DNA of 64,000 nt, taken from assembly GCF_020164435.1 (NCBI RefSeq), contig NZ_JAIUDQ010000006.1, positions 1 through 64,000 of the forward strand. The letters are read 5' to 3'. The translations under genes were made by a program, and so were the position numbers. How positions within the stretch are numbered: the stretch's first letter is position 1; each line of letters starts with the position of its first letter. The DNA comes from Phyllobacterium lublinensis. Lineage in GTDB: Bacteria; Pseudomonadota; Alphaproteobacteria; Rhizobiales; Rhizobiaceae. Shown here piece after piece: positions 50,975 to 59,358 of the stretch. Under the pieces are notes generated by a model. That model saw nothing but the letters and a program-made list of their open reading frames with translations, had not been told where the DNA came from and made no database searches.

Positions 50975-52132
50975 TCATCCGATTTTCTTGCGCGTGGCGA
51001 ACACCGAGGCCGTCATCAGCACGGTGGCCATGACGGCCAGTACGGCTGCATTGGGCAGAATAACGGCCCAGATGTCGCCGGCTAGGAACAATGTCTGGAG
51101 GACACTGACGAAATAGCGCGCTGGAAAAATATGCGTGATGACCTGGATAGCCAGCGGCATGCTTCTGATGTCGAACATGAAGCCAGAGAGCATCATCGCC
51201 GGCAGGAAAGTGACGACAAGCGTTATCTGGCTGGCGACAAATTGGCTCTTGGTAACGGAGGAGATCAGCAGGCCGATGCCAAGTGCCACTAGCAGATAGA
51301 GCATCGACACCAGCACCAGAATCCACAGCGAGCCGCGCAGCGGAACGCCGAACAGGATCTGGCTGCCGACAACCGAGAGCGCAAGCCCGAGCATGCCCAG
51401 GATAAAGTACGGCACTGTCTTGCCAAGCAGGATTTCGCCGGGCCGGGCGGGGGTGACGAAAAGCGCCTCGAACGTGCCGCGTTCCCATTCCCGTGCCATG
51501 ACCAGCGCCGTCAGCAGGGCCCCGATCAACGTCATGACCAGAACGATCAGCCCCGGAACAAGGAAATAGGTGCTGTCATTGGCCTCGTTGAACCAGAGCC
51601 GCGTCTGCAGGTCGATCGTCGCCCCGGCGTTGAGCACCTGGCCGGCTGCCGCCTCGCGTGCCAGCCATGTCGCGACGGCTCCTTGCGCGTAGCCAAGCGC
51701 GATACGCGCGGTATTGGCATCGCTGCCATTGACGATGACCTGTATTTCGGCCGTACCCGCCTCGGCGTCGCGGGCGAACTGCATCGGAATGCGCACGATG
51801 CCGTCGACGGTCTTGTCCATCAGCAATCGCTCCGCCTCCGCCATGGTCTTGACCTGGTGCGTCTCGAAATACTCCGACAATTCAAAGCCGGAGACAGCGC
51901 CCCGGGCTGCAGCTGACGATTCCTCCATCACCAGCGCGACCGGCAAATTCTTCAGATCGAATGAGAGCCCGTAACCGAAAAGCACCAGCAGGACCATCGG
52001 CATTACGATACCGACTGCGATACTGCTCGGATCGCGCACCACCTGCCAGGATTCCTTGCGCACCAGCGCTAGGATGCGGCGGAAACTTCCCTTTCCAAGC
52101 CGGGAGGCGTATGTTTTCATCGGTGCGTTCAT
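50975..52132 (-). CDS. ABC-2 type exporter permease (YbhS-like)
   Basis: 385 residues with the same ABC-2 topology as its neighbour: F-R-R-I-L-A-L-V-R-K-E-S-W at the start, a soluble loop (about 50-185), then five membrane segments with A-R-E-W-E-R-G-T-F-E-A-L-F-V-T-P in the coupling region. Probably forms a heterodimer with the downstream permease. It begins 13 bp after the ATPase gene. Confidence 0.92.
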   Translation of the reverse strand: MNAPMKTYASRLGKGSFRRILALVRKESWQVVRDPSSIAVGIVMPMVLLVLFGYGLSFDLKNLPVALVMEESSAAARGAVSGFELSEYFETHQVKTMAEAERLLMDKTVDGIVRIPMQFARDAEAGTAEIQVIVNGSDANTARIALGYAQGAVATWLAREAAAGQVLNAGATIDLQTRLWFNEANDSTYFLVPGLIVLVMTLIGALLTALVMAREWERGTFEALFVTPARPGEILLGKTVPYFILGMLGLALSVVGSQILFGVPLRGSLWILVLVSMLYLLVALGIGLLISSVTKSQFVASQITLVVTFLPAMMLSGFMFDIRSMPLAIQVITHIFPARYFVSVLQTLFLAGDIWAVILPNAAVLAVMATVLMTASVFATRKKIG

Positions 52133-52145
52133 GGCAGATCACCCA

Positions 52146-53894
52146 TCATGCCGCCTTCTCCCTCGTCTCACGACGTGATTCCTCGACGATGGCGATGAAG
52201 GCGTCTTCCATGTTGGGTTCCTCGCCATTCTTCGGCTTGGCATGGGCGCGGATTTCGGCCGGCGTACCTTCCGCAAGATTGCGCCCGGCATCGAGAATGA
52301 TGATGCGGTCGCAATATTCGGCCTCTTCCATGAAGTGAGTGGTGACAATGACCGTTACACCCTGTTCGGAAAGAGCGGTGATACGGCCCCAGAACTCCCG
52401 CCGCGCCAGAGGGTCGGCGCCGCTGGTTGCCTCGTCGAGAAAAAGAATATCCGGTTCGTGCAACAGCGCCGCCGCCATGGCGAGCCGCTGTTTGAATCCA
52501 CCGGGCAATTGTCCGCTTGGCAATGTCGCAAGGTCTCCGAGTTCGAACTGGTTCTTCGACCAGGCGACGCGTTCGCGCTTCTTCGCCCCGCGCAGACCAT
52601 AGGCGCTGGCGAAGAAATCGAGGTTCTCATCAACTGACAGATCGCCATAGAGCGAGAATTTTTGCGCAACATAACCCAGCTTCTGCCGGGCTTCCGCTCG
52701 CGAGGTGCGCAAGTCCGCACCCGCAACGCGCAAAGTACCGTGGCTAGCCGGCATCAACCCGCACAGCATGCGAAAGGTAGTGCTTTTACCGGCGCCATTC
52801 GGGCCGAGCAGTCCGTAAATCTCGCCGCGCTTCACCTGGAAGCTGACATGATTGACGGCTGTGAAATCGCCGAAAGTCCGCACGAGATCATGTACCTCAA
52901 CCGAGATTTCGTCGCCGCGGGCTGTTTTCGGCCTCTCCAGCGCCACGTCGCTGGAGTGGCTCTTCGTGGCGACGGCGCTGAACAGCACCATGAAGCCGTC
53001 CTCGAACCGCGCCTTCACTGGCTCAAGCTTGACCGGCTCTTCGTCAATACGGATCTCGCCCTGATAGCCGGGCTGTTTCACGATGCGCACCTTTCCCGCC
53101 TCCGGTACCGCATCGGCGACACCTTCCTGCCGGAACAGTCTCGCCTGCAGCGAGCGGGCATTCATGCCGTCACCGGGCGTTACGATGTAGACGCTGTCCT
53201 TGGCCCTGTCGGTGATCTCTTCGGGTTTTCCCTGTGCCAGGACCTTGCCAAGATGCATAACCACGGCATGGTCGCACAATTCGGCCTCGTCGAGGTAGGA
53301 CGTGCTGACGACCACCGTCAGCTGGTCTTCATGCACGAGCTTGGTCACGATGTCCCAAAGCTCCCGCCGTGACAATGGATCGACGCCCACCGTCGGCTCG
53401 TCCAGCAATAGCAGCTCCGGCGAGCGGACAAGCGTGCAGGCAAGGCCAAGCTTTTGCTTCATGCCGCCCGAAAGCTTGCCCGCGAGGCGCTGGGTGAAGC
53501 GGCCGAGGTCAGTCATTTCCATCAGTCGCGGATAGATTTCCTTGCGCTGGCTCTGGGAGATGCCGTGCAGGTCGGCGTACAGGTCGAGATTCTGCTGGAC
53601 GCTCAGATCCTCATAGAGTCCGAATTTCTGCGGCATGTAGCCGATACGGTTCTGGATGACCTGCGGCTCGGCCGCGACATTCAGATCAAGGACGCTGAGT
53701 TCGCCACTGTCCGCCACCATCAGCCCTGCAATCAGGCGCAGCAGTGTCGTCTTGCCTGCGCCGTCGGGCCCGACAAGCGCGGTCAGGGTGCCCTGTCTGG
53801 CCTCGAAGGAAACGCCTTCCAGCGCCTTGACGATTTCGCCCGTGTCGCGGCGGAAACTCTTGTGGATGGACCGCGCCGCGACGGGGGTGTTCAT
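52146..53894 (-). CDS. ybhF: Dual-domain ABC exporter ATPase (YbhF-like)
   Basis: 582 residues with two complete nucleotide-binding domains: Walker A G-P-D-G-A-G-K-T-T and G-P-N-G-A-G-K-S-T, signatures L-S-G-G-M-K-Q-K-L and L-P-G-G-F-K-Q-R-L, Walker B L-L-L-L-D-E-P and I-L-F-L-D-E-A. The second domain has Ala after the Walker B Glu and Pro in its signature, a mild asymmetry. It powers the two ABC-2 permeases encoded downstream. Its start overlaps the adaptor stop by 4 bases. Confidence 0.94.
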   Translation of the reverse strand: MNTPVAARSIHKSFRRDTGEIVKALEGVSFEARQGTLTALVGPDGAGKTTLLRLIAGLMVADSGELSVLDLNVAAEPQVIQNRIGYMPQKFGLYEDLSVQQNLDLYADLHGISQSQRKEIYPRLMEMTDLGRFTQRLAGKLSGGMKQKLGLACTLVRSPELLLLDEPTVGVDPLSRRELWDIVTKLVHEDQLTVVVSTSYLDEAELCDHAVVMHLGKVLAQGKPEEITDRAKDSVYIVTPGDGMNARSLQARLFRQEGVADAVPEAGKVRIVKQPGYQGEIRIDEEPVKLEPVKARFEDGFMVLFSAVATKSHSSDVALERPKTARGDEISVEVHDLVRTFGDFTAVNHVSFQVKRGEIYGLLGPNGAGKSTTFRMLCGLMPASHGTLRVAGADLRTSRAEARQKLGYVAQKFSLYGDLSVDENLDFFASAYGLRGAKKRERVAWSKNQFELGDLATLPSGQLPGGFKQRLAMAAALLHEPDILFLDEATSGADPLARREFWGRITALSEQGVTVIVTTHFMEEAEYCDRIIILDAGRNLAEGTPAEIRAHAKPKNGEEPNMEDAFIAIVEESRRETREKAA

Positions 53895-54934
53895 GGCTTT
53901 GCCTTGGCATCCACGCTCGCGCCGCTTTGGGGCAGGGGCTTCGGTGCCGCATCGGGCAGCAGCGTCACCGTGGAAGGCATGCCAAGCCGCAACATGTCCG
54001 CGGGATCCTCGACAAAGACCCTTACCTCGTAAACCAGGCTGGTGCGAAGGTCAGTCGTCTCGACAGTCTTCGGCGTAAACTCCGCTATCGGCGAAATGAA
54101 GCCGATCCAGCCGTCAAGGGGACGTTCCGGGAAACTGTCGGTCGCTATCTTGGCGCGCATGCCCGGGCGGATATGGCCGAGATTGGTTTCGGAGACATAG
54201 GCGCGCACCCATTTCGTCCCGATGGTTGCCAATGAAAACACCGGCTTTGTCGGTGCAGCCATTTCGCCCGGCTCCATCAGCCGCGAGCGAACGACCGCAT
54301 CGAAGGGGGCGATCAGTTCGGCGTCATTCAGTTGCTGGCGCATCAGCTCAAGCTGCGCCTCACTGCCGCGAAGCTGAGCCTCGGCTTGTAGCAATTCCTC
54401 AGCACGCGGCCCGGCAATCGCAAGCTCAAGCTCGCTTTGCGCCATCTGAACCTTGGCATCGGCCATTTCGGCGGCCGCTTTTGTCGTATCGAGCTCCTGT
54501 TTGCTGATCGTCGAATTTGCAGTCAGAACGCTGCGGCGCTCCAGCTGTATGTTCGCGTTGGCCGCGTCGGCCTTGGCCGAGGCGAGATTGGCTCTGGCCT
54601 GGGCGATCTCTTCGGGGCGGCTGCCATTGCGCAATTTCAGCACCATCGCGCGCTGTGAAGCGACCGTGGCGTCAGCTTCCCGAACCTGAGGGGCAAGGCG
54701 GCTGATATCGAGGCGGGCGAGAACCTGGCCCTTTTTGACAATGTCACCTTCCTCCACCAGTACGCCCGCAATGCGCTCCGAGCCATTGAAGGCAAGGGAG
54801 GCCTGGCGGAAGTCGACATTGCCGTACAGCGTCAAATCACCATTTCCGGCCGGCCGGTGCATATACCACCACGCACCGCCGCCGATCGCTGCAAGGACAA
54901 CAAGGGGAATGAGTATTCGAAACGGTTTGTTCAT
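53891..54934 (-). CDS. ybhG: HlyD-family membrane fusion protein (YbhG-like)
   Basis: 347 residues. An N-terminal membrane anchor, split lipoyl domain (L-Y-G-N-V-D-F-R and A-P-F-D-A-V-V-R) and a long alpha-helical hairpin rich in Ala/Glu/Gln (about 75-200) are visible. It links the ABC permeases to an outer-membrane channel. First gene of the exporter operon, divergent from the TetR gene. ATG 54934 is taken, with GGTGA upstream; an ATG four codons earlier is possible. Confidence 0.93.
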   Translation of the reverse strand: MNKPFRILIPLVVLAAIGGGAWWYMHRPAGNGDLTLYGNVDFRQASLAFNGSERIAGVLVEEGDIVKKGQVLARLDISRLAPQVREADATVASQRAMVLKLRNGSRPEEIAQARANLASAKADAANANIQLERRSVLTANSTISKQELDTTKAAAEMADAKVQMAQSELELAIAGPRAEELLQAEAQLRGSEAQLELMRQQLNDAELIAPFDAVVRSRLMEPGEMAAPTKPVFSLATIGTKWVRAYVSETNLGHIRPGMRAKIATDSFPERPLDGWIGFISPIAEFTPKTVETTDLRTSLVYEVRVFVEDPADMLRLGMPSTVTLLPDAAPKPLPQSGASVDAKAKP

Positions 54935-54958
54935 GTCAGTCACCATAGCGCACTAGCG

Positions 54959-55010
54959 CAATTATGTCAAATTCAAATTTCAATTTTAACTTTCAAATCG
55001 ATCGAATCAG
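54959..55010. promoter_or_regulatory. AT-rich repeat region between ybhG-like and cecR-like genes
   Basis: Copies of the word TTCAAA or TTTCAA occur at 54972, 54979 and 54992, and GATCGAT at 55000. The divergent start sites are 93 bp apart. It probably carries the regulator binding site; the exact operator is not clear. Confidence 0.4.
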
Positions 55011-55026
55011 GTATAGACTGTTCGCC

Positions 55027-55710
55027 ATGGCACGGAAAACATCACGGACACTCCCCGGTCGCCGCGAAGACGGCGCCACGACCAAGGCCCAGATTCTTGA
55101 GGCAGCTGGTGCGATATTTGCTGAAAAAGGTTTTGACCGCGCGACCGGCAAGGAGATCGCCGAGCGGGCAGGAAGCAACTCGGCGGCGGTCAATTACTAT
55201 TATGGCGGGATCGAAGGTCTCTATGCCGAGGTACTGGTGGAGGCTCACCGCCGCCTTTTGACCTACGACAAGCTCATTGCACTGGCGGAAGGGCCGGGCG
55301 AACCAAGGCAAAAATTGAAGACGCTTATCGGGTTGATAGCGCGCACGATTACAGGCCCGGCGACTGCATCCTGGGCGCTCGGTGTCCTTGGCCGCGAAAT
55401 ACTGTCGCCGTCACCGGCCTTTGCTGTACTGCTCAAGCAGGAGGTCCTGCCCAAGAAGCTGGTGATCACCAGTATCGTCGGGCAGGTTCTGGGGTTGGAG
55501 CACGATGACCCTGTCGTCACCCGCTGCGCGCTCAACATTGTTGCGCCCTTTGCCATGCTCATCCTAGGCAACAGGCAGATATTCACACAAGTATTGCCGG
55601 GCCTGCATCCGTCAGAACCCGGAGCGCAGGATGCGATTGTCGAACATTTCCAGCGCTTCGCCCTTGCCGGCCTTGAGGCTACCGCACGGTCGCTGCATGC
55701 TGATCATTGA
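55027..55710 (+). CDS. cecR: TetR-family regulator of the ABC exporter (CecR-like)
   Basis: 227 residues. The helix-turn-helix is G-K-E-I-A-E-R-A-G-S-N-S-A-A-V-N-Y-Y-Y-G-G, the form seen in CecR (YbiH), and the C-terminal domain matches the same group. In Escherichia coli cecR is next to ybhGFSR and controls it; here the gene is divergent instead. The ATG at 55027 begins M-A-R-K-T-S-R; the in-frame ATG at 54964 lies in the operator region and would add an Asn/Phe-rich stretch, so it is rejected. Confidence 0.88.
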   Translation: MARKTSRTLPGRREDGATTKAQILEAAGAIFAEKGFDRATGKEIAERAGSNSAAVNYYYGGIEGLYAEVLVEAHRRLLTYDKLIALAEGPGEPRQKLKTLIGLIARTITGPATASWALGVLGREILSPSPAFAVLLKQEVLPKKLVITSIVGQVLGLEHDDPVVTRCALNIVAPFAMLILGNRQIFTQVLPGLHPSEPGAQDAIVEHFQRFALAGLEATARSLHADH

Positions 55711-55871
55711 TGCTTTGTGTACTTGAAGTCCCACTGTGGCCTGTCTTCTGGCCGCTGGCGCTTGTTCTCGTCCTTGTCGGATTGTTCGGTCTTGGCGATC
55801 GCCTCACGCAATATTTGCCATTCCCTTTCGTGGCGCTGATAGACATCCTGCGGAACAGTTGGTGTTGGCAT
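55704..55871 (-). CDS. Small basic, charged protein
   Basis: 55 residues from the ATG at 55871, with GGAG about 10 bases upstream. The sequence is highly charged (R-H-E-R-E-W, K-T-E-Q-S-D-K-D-E-N-K-R-Q-R) and ends W-D-F-K-Y-T-K-H-Q. It overlaps the 3' end of the TetR gene by 7 bases, tail to tail. No membrane segment or known domain. Composition and start context suggest a real gene of a kind frequent in Rhizobiales. Confidence 0.55.
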   Translation of the reverse strand: MPTPTVPQDVYQRHEREWQILREAIAKTEQSDKDENKRQRPEDRPQWDFKYTKHQ

Positions 55872-56068
55872 TCTGCATTCTCCGTGATGGGAAATTCGTG
55901 CACCCGATAACGATCAGATAGGACGTCGGTTCCGCCGGTTCCACTCAAGATTTGCAACGGTCATTTACAGATGCGAGACCACTCGTGAACCCTTGGAAAG
56001 TCCCGGCCCATAAGCCAAAGACAGCAACCGGGCCGCAGAAAATGGGCCACAATGTCCTAGCAATTGCT

Positions 56069-56440
56069 CTAGTTGCGTGCTTTCAGCGCTTCGTAGCCGA
56101 TGCGGACCTTCTCAGCCAAGGTGAGCAGCCTGTCCTTGCAGGTCCTGGCGTCGAGATCGGAGGGTTGCTTCGGCCCGGCGATCACGTCCTTGAGCCAGCC
56201 GCGCACGGTGCTGTCGGCCTCGTCCGCGGATTTGCCAAGGGTTCTGAGGATGGTCTCGCTGCTGTCGATTGCGGAATAATGTGGCTCCCGGCCGAGCGAA
56301 TCCTGACACTGGTATGAGATGATGACGAGGCTTCTGGCGTGGGCGATTACATCCGCTTCGCTGGCGCCCTTGCTGCCGGTTGTCGTGCACGCTGATACGG
56401 CAATTGTCATTGCCGCGCCTGCCAAAACTGAAAATCGCAT
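56069..56440 (-). CDS. Lipoprotein of unknown function
   Basis: 123 residues. The lipobox V-S-A-C-T-T-T follows a short hydrophobic core, so it is lipid-anchored at the Cys. The mature part is mainly helical with a Cys pair (S-Y-Q-C-Q-D and A-R-T-C-K-D). No known domain. It is the last chromosomal gene before the tRNA and the island. Confidence 0.7.
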   Translation of the reverse strand: MRFSVLAGAAMTIAVSACTTTGSKGASEADVIAHARSLVIISYQCQDSLGREPHYSAIDSSETILRTLGKSADEADSTVRGWLKDVIAGPKQPSDLDARTCKDRLLTLAEKVRIGYEALKARN

Positions 56441-56637
56441 CCTGCCCCCCGATCCGAGGATTTGAGGCTATTCAACCCTGGCGCCGGTGTCGAGAGGGGA
56501 AAGAGCACGGCGCAATTACCGTTGTCCGGCTTGCCCTGCAGCATGTTTGCCGGACACCACCAAGGATAATGCATTTTTTACGGGAAGCCGAACAAAATCC
56601 TTGCAAAGGCGGGGTTTCATCTTTAGTCAGCGTCCTC

Positions 56638-56728
56638 GGAGAGGTGGCCGAGTGGTCGAAGGCGCTCCCCTGCTAAGGGAGTAGGGCTCAAAAGGCTCTC
56701 GAGGGTTCGAATCCCTTCTTCTCCGCCA
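56638..56728 (+). tRNA. tRNA-Ser (anticodon GCT)
   Basis: 91 nt including an encoded CCA end. The acceptor stem GGAGAGG / CTTCTCC pairs with one G-T. The anticodon stem CTCCC / GGGAG holds the loop CTGCTAA with anticodon GCT (reads AGC/AGU). A long variable arm (serine type) is followed by the T-loop GTTCGAATC. Its 3' end is the likely attachment site of the island that follows. Confidence 0.97.
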
Positions 56729-56829
56729 GTTTATTGGCGTAAGTTATTGATTTTATTGATAAAATCTATTTTACCATGCTTGCAACCCCACCTGGAGGCC
56801 CACTTCGAACATATCATTACGGCCGAAAA

Positions 56830-57351
56830 TCAGGGTTTCATCATTTCGAATGGCTCTCTGTCCCAACCTGGTAAAAATACTCGGCCATGGATAAGAACCT
56901 CAAATCGCGGATCATCAGTTGTATCTCCCAGCCAATAGTCCAATGCCCGGTTTCCCCACGTCTCACTGTTCGCATCAAGGAACTTAGAATCAGCGATATG
57001 GGTATTTGCATCTACAAGATAAAGCTCTAAGACGGCCCGATTTGAATTGAACCATTCCTTATTCGCTCGTTCGGCGTCACCTTTGGTTATGAAAGCATAA
57101 AGACATCTCATCCGGCTGGGGAGGTTGGGAAAGTCCTTTGATCTAACTTCTTCCCAAAGCCTCTCTTTTTCTGCGTCTCGATGTCCGAAAGCGTAGCTGG
57201 TCGTAACCTGCGACAGGCCGGGAGCCCGTGCCACAAGCGACACGCTCACCACGTGTCCCTTTGCCAAGAATGCATTGTGCAGCATCATGCCGTTCTTCTC
57301 TGCCAGGTGCCAGTACGACACATTCTCAATACCCTTTGGGAGTGGCGTCAT
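56830..57351 (-). CDS. Possible ADP-ribosyltransferase-like protein, second gene of a coupled pair
   Basis: 173 residues. Near the N-terminus is Y-W-H-L-A-E; the centre has E-E-V-R-S-K-D-F-P-N-L-P-S-R-M-R-C-L-Y-A-F, and the end has Y-W-L-G-D and E-V-L-I-H-G-R-V. This order (His region, then F-P-x-x-P-S-R-x-x-x-x-Y-x-F, then Y-W-x-G and E-V-L-x-x-G) resembles DUF2441-type proteins, which I recall as related to ADP-ribosyltransferase folds; I am not certain. Its ATG overlaps the stop of the 85-residue gene upstream (57348-57351), the tight coupling usual for toxin-antitoxin pairs. It is the first gene beside the tRNA. Confidence 0.6.
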   Translation of the reverse strand: MTPLPKGIENVSYWHLAEKNGMMLHNAFLAKGHVVSVSLVARAPGLSQVTTSYAFGHRDAEKERLWEEVRSKDFPNLPSRMRCLYAFITKGDAERANKEWFNSNRAVLELYLVDANTHIADSKFLDANSETWGNRALDYWLGDTTDDPRFEVLIHGRVFLPGWDREPFEMMKP

Positions 57352-57605
57352 TCTACGGTTTCCCCAAGGATGGATTGCGACAAGCTGAGAATTGTGTTGG
57401 TTGCGCTTTGATATGAGCCGCCTGCAGAGTAAAAATATGCACCGCGTGCTGACAGCGCCCTTTCGACAGTTTTGATTCCCTGTGCCGTAGCCAGATTCAC
57501 GATAATTTCTTCTAGGGTCTCACGTTGTGACAAATGTGTGTTTTGTCGCGTAGTCCCGAACGTCCGACCTGACACTTTGCGTGCTACGATTTTCGCTTTA
57601 CCCAT
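57348..57605 (-). CDS. Small basic protein, first gene of the coupled pair
   Basis: 85 residues. The N-terminus is basic (K-A-K-I-V-A-R-K-V-S-G-R) and the middle is a predicted helix (R-E-T-L-E-E-I-I-V-N-L-A-T-A-Q-G-I). GGGGGCGAA stands directly before the ATG. The stop overlaps the start of the 173-residue gene in ATGA. Size, order and overlap fit an antitoxin or immunity protein for the downstream product, which is inference. No known family is recognised. Confidence 0.6.
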   Translation of the reverse strand: MGKAKIVARKVSGRTFGTTRQNTHLSQRETLEEIIVNLATAQGIKTVERALSARGAYFYSAGGSYQSATNTILSLSQSILGETVE

Positions 57606-57738
57606 TTCGCCCCCAGCTATGCATTACTTCGCCGCGTCCTATCGCCAATGGTGTGCATTGTTTTTCTGAATATATATAGTGGACTTAAAAGTGCGATGAC
57701 TCGGGGCATAATACTGGGCGCGTTTTAGGGGGCATACT

Positions 57739-58209
57739 GTGGGTTTTATGGGGGAATGGCCACCATTTGTGATCTATGGCATTGTTGGCGGTATAATGGG
57801 CGCTATAGCTGCCTTTACCGGTGGTCTATTTAGGTCGCCGAAACTTAGGAGTGTTTTGGTAATCGCAGCGGTAGTTGCGTCGCCCCAAATCACCAAATCG
57901 TTTGTCCTTCCGCCTATTCAGATAGCTCATGCCGTTGATGTGGCGAATAAGGATTTGCCGAAACAGTTGGACGAGGTTACCAGGCTGGACGCGGCATCCT
58001 ATTCCGATGGGACCTTCACATATCACTACACTCTCAGTGACAAGGTACCAGCCGATGCCGACGTTTCAGTAATAAAATCAGAAAGCATCGGTGGCATTTG
58101 CAACGCATGGCGCACCTCTTTCGTAAACCGGGAGATTGCGGCCGTGGAGTACCGCTATATGCTCCACGGAAACTTTAAATCGTTCTTGGTCATCCCCTTG
58201 GATTGTTGA
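57739..58209 (+). CDS. Membrane-anchored protein of unknown function (island)
   Basis: 156 residues. Two hydrophobic segments near the N-terminus (about 10-30 and 38-55) anchor a C-terminal domain of about 95 residues with D-G-T-F-T-Y-H-Y-T-L-S-D-K-V, G-G-I-C-N-A-W-R and a final P-L-D-C. The two Cys could pair in the periplasm. The GTG at 57739 is chosen because AGGGGG lies 6 bases upstream. No family recognised. Confidence 0.65.
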   Translation: MGFMGEWPPFVIYGIVGGIMGAIAAFTGGLFRSPKLRSVLVIAAVVASPQITKSFVLPPIQIAHAVDVANKDLPKQLDEVTRLDAASYSDGTFTYHYTLSDKVPADADVSVIKSESIGGICNAWRTSFVNREIAAVEYRYMLHGNFKSFLVIPLDC

Positions 58210-58220
58210 CCAATCTCCTT

Positions 58221-58469
58221 TTAGGCGAGGGGAGAGCGCTTATGGCGCTTGAGCGTATCGTTGATAGCGTCGGTTATAAGGCTCTGCATTGTGACTTGAT
58301 CGCCAGTCGCAAGAGTCAATTCTGCAGCCAGGTCGCGTAGCTCGCGCCAGCCTTCTGGATTGACGCGGATCAGAATACCCTTGCGTCCATCCGGCTGAGC
58401 GCCACGTTTTACGGGTTTCAGGTTCGGTTCTTTCACCGGGCGTTCCTTCCTACGTATCGATTCGCTCAC
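58221..58469 (-). CDS. Ribbon-helix-helix-like DNA-binding protein
   Basis: 82 residues. A Lys/Arg/Pro-rich head is followed by G-I-L-I-R-V-N-P-E-G-W-R-E-L-R-D-L-A-A-E-L and T-M-Q-S-L-I-T-D-A-I-N-D, the strand-helix-helix pattern of small plasmid- and phage-linked RHH proteins in Rhizobiales. Start GTG at 58469; the open frame runs on to 58730 but that part opposes the next gene and looks non-coding. It is divergent from the membrane-protein gene at 58561 and may bind the TTGTATC / GCTAGCTTGATA sites (see 58518 and 59055). Confidence 0.75.
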   Translation of the reverse strand: MSESIRRKERPVKEPNLKPVKRGAQPDGRKGILIRVNPEGWRELRDLAAELTLATGDQVTMQSLITDAINDTLKRHKRSPLA

Positions 58470-58517
58470 CGGGCACCAAGATAGCGCTTGACTTGTAACG
58501 AAGCTACAACGTGTTAT

Positions 58518-58540
58518 TTGTATCTGGCTAGCTTGATAGC
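58518..58540. promoter_or_regulatory. Shared operator-like site 1
   Basis: TTGTATC (58518-58524) and GCTAGCTTGATA (58527-58538) lie between the divergent RHH-like gene and the membrane-protein gene. GCTAGC recurs at 58537 after 10 bp. The same two words occur, inverted, at 59055-59084. Confidence 0.5.
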
Positions 58541-58560
58541 TAGCAACAAGGGGCCGACCC

Positions 58561-58983
58561 ATGGCGGGCATTCTGAAAAGACTTGGCGGGCGTGCAATCA
58601 ATTTAGCTTTGGCCCTCGTGATTGTTGGCGCTGGATATACGGTTGCCGTCCTGGGCTTGAGTTGGTGGAGCAACCGCCACCTGTCGCAGATCGCGGTTAT
58701 CATGGACACGGACAATGCCGAGTGCGACAAGCCGTATGGCGTGGTGGTCGGCTATACCAACATTACGGGCCGGACTCTGCGGCTCGTGATAATCCGGTAT
58801 ACTGCGAACAAGGCGAACACTCCGATAGAGGTCGACGTGTTGGAGAATGGAACATTGAATTTCGATGTTCCAACCGCTGCAGGCGAAACGTGGTCAGTTT
58901 GTCATTCCCTAATGCCCAAGCCAAGAACGGACACGAGCGTGCGCTTGACGCTCAACGCTCAATTGATCCGCGCCTCCTTCTAG
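58561..58983 (+). CDS. Single-pass membrane protein of unknown function (island)
   Basis: 140 residues. One membrane segment (about 14-36) precedes an extracytoplasmic beta-rich domain with V-V-V-G-Y-T-N-I-T-G-R-T-L and W-S-V-C-H-S-L; two Cys (about 55 and 118) may pair. AAGGGG stands 9 bases before the ATG. A longer overlapping frame from 58488 is a shadow. No family recognised. Its layout (short anchor, small Cys-paired outer domain) is like that of the protein at 57739. Confidence 0.65.
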   Translation: MAGILKRLGGRAINLALALVIVGAGYTVAVLGLSWWSNRHLSQIAVIMDTDNAECDKPYGVVVGYTNITGRTLRLVIIRYTANKANTPIEVDVLENGTLNFDVPTAAGETWSVCHSLMPKPRTDTSVRLTLNAQLIRASF

Positions 58984-59054
58984 ATCCGCTGCCGGTGTAA
59001 TACTATTACAGGTCGTCATCCCAATCATCCGGCGAGCGTACCAAGCTATTTCGA

Positions 59055-59084
59055 TATCAAGCTAGCTTGCTATGTTTGATACAA
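59055..59084. promoter_or_regulatory. Shared operator-like site 2
   Basis: TATCAAGCTAGC (59055-59066) and GATACAA (59078-59084) are the inverse of the words at 58518-58538. Within it CAAGCTAGCTTG (59058-59069) is a perfect 12-bp palindrome, and CAAGCTA also occurs 16 bp upstream. It precedes the small gene coupled to the integrase by 47 bp. Confidence 0.5.
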
Positions 59085-59130
59085 CCTGTCATATTAATTC
59101 CGATAATGACACTTATAGGAAGCGATCGAT

Positions 59131-59358
59131 ATGGGTGACGATAACGACAACGTCCTGAAGTTCACAGGATCCACCGAAGTGGTACGGCCCAACTTTTTCG
59201 CGAGTGACGCCGTAAATCTTTTCCTGGATGGACTGTCCGGTCATTCCCGCGCCGAACTTCTGCGTTTCCACACCATGTTAGACAATACGCGGCAACTAGC
59301 GGACACATTCATCCTGCTTGTCGAGGCGGAACAAGAACGGAGGGGGCAGGAACCATGA
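59131..59358 (+). CDS. Small protein coupled to the integrase
   Basis: 75 residues, helical in its second half (L-R-F-H-T-M-L-D-N-T-R-Q-L-A-D-T-F-I-L-L-V-E-A-E). AGGAAG precedes the ATG. Its stop overlaps the integrase start (ATGA, 59355-59358), so it is probably an accessory factor for recombination or control. No known domain. Confidence 0.65.
   Translation: MGDDNDNVLKFTGSTEVVRPNFFASDAVNLFLDGLSGHSRAELLRFHTMLDNTRQLADTFILLVEAEQERRGQEP

Noticed and set aside
58488-59000. 170-residue gene overlapping the island membrane protein
   Set aside because: It covers 58561-58983 in another frame, lacks a start context, and has no signal or membrane segment where the real product does.
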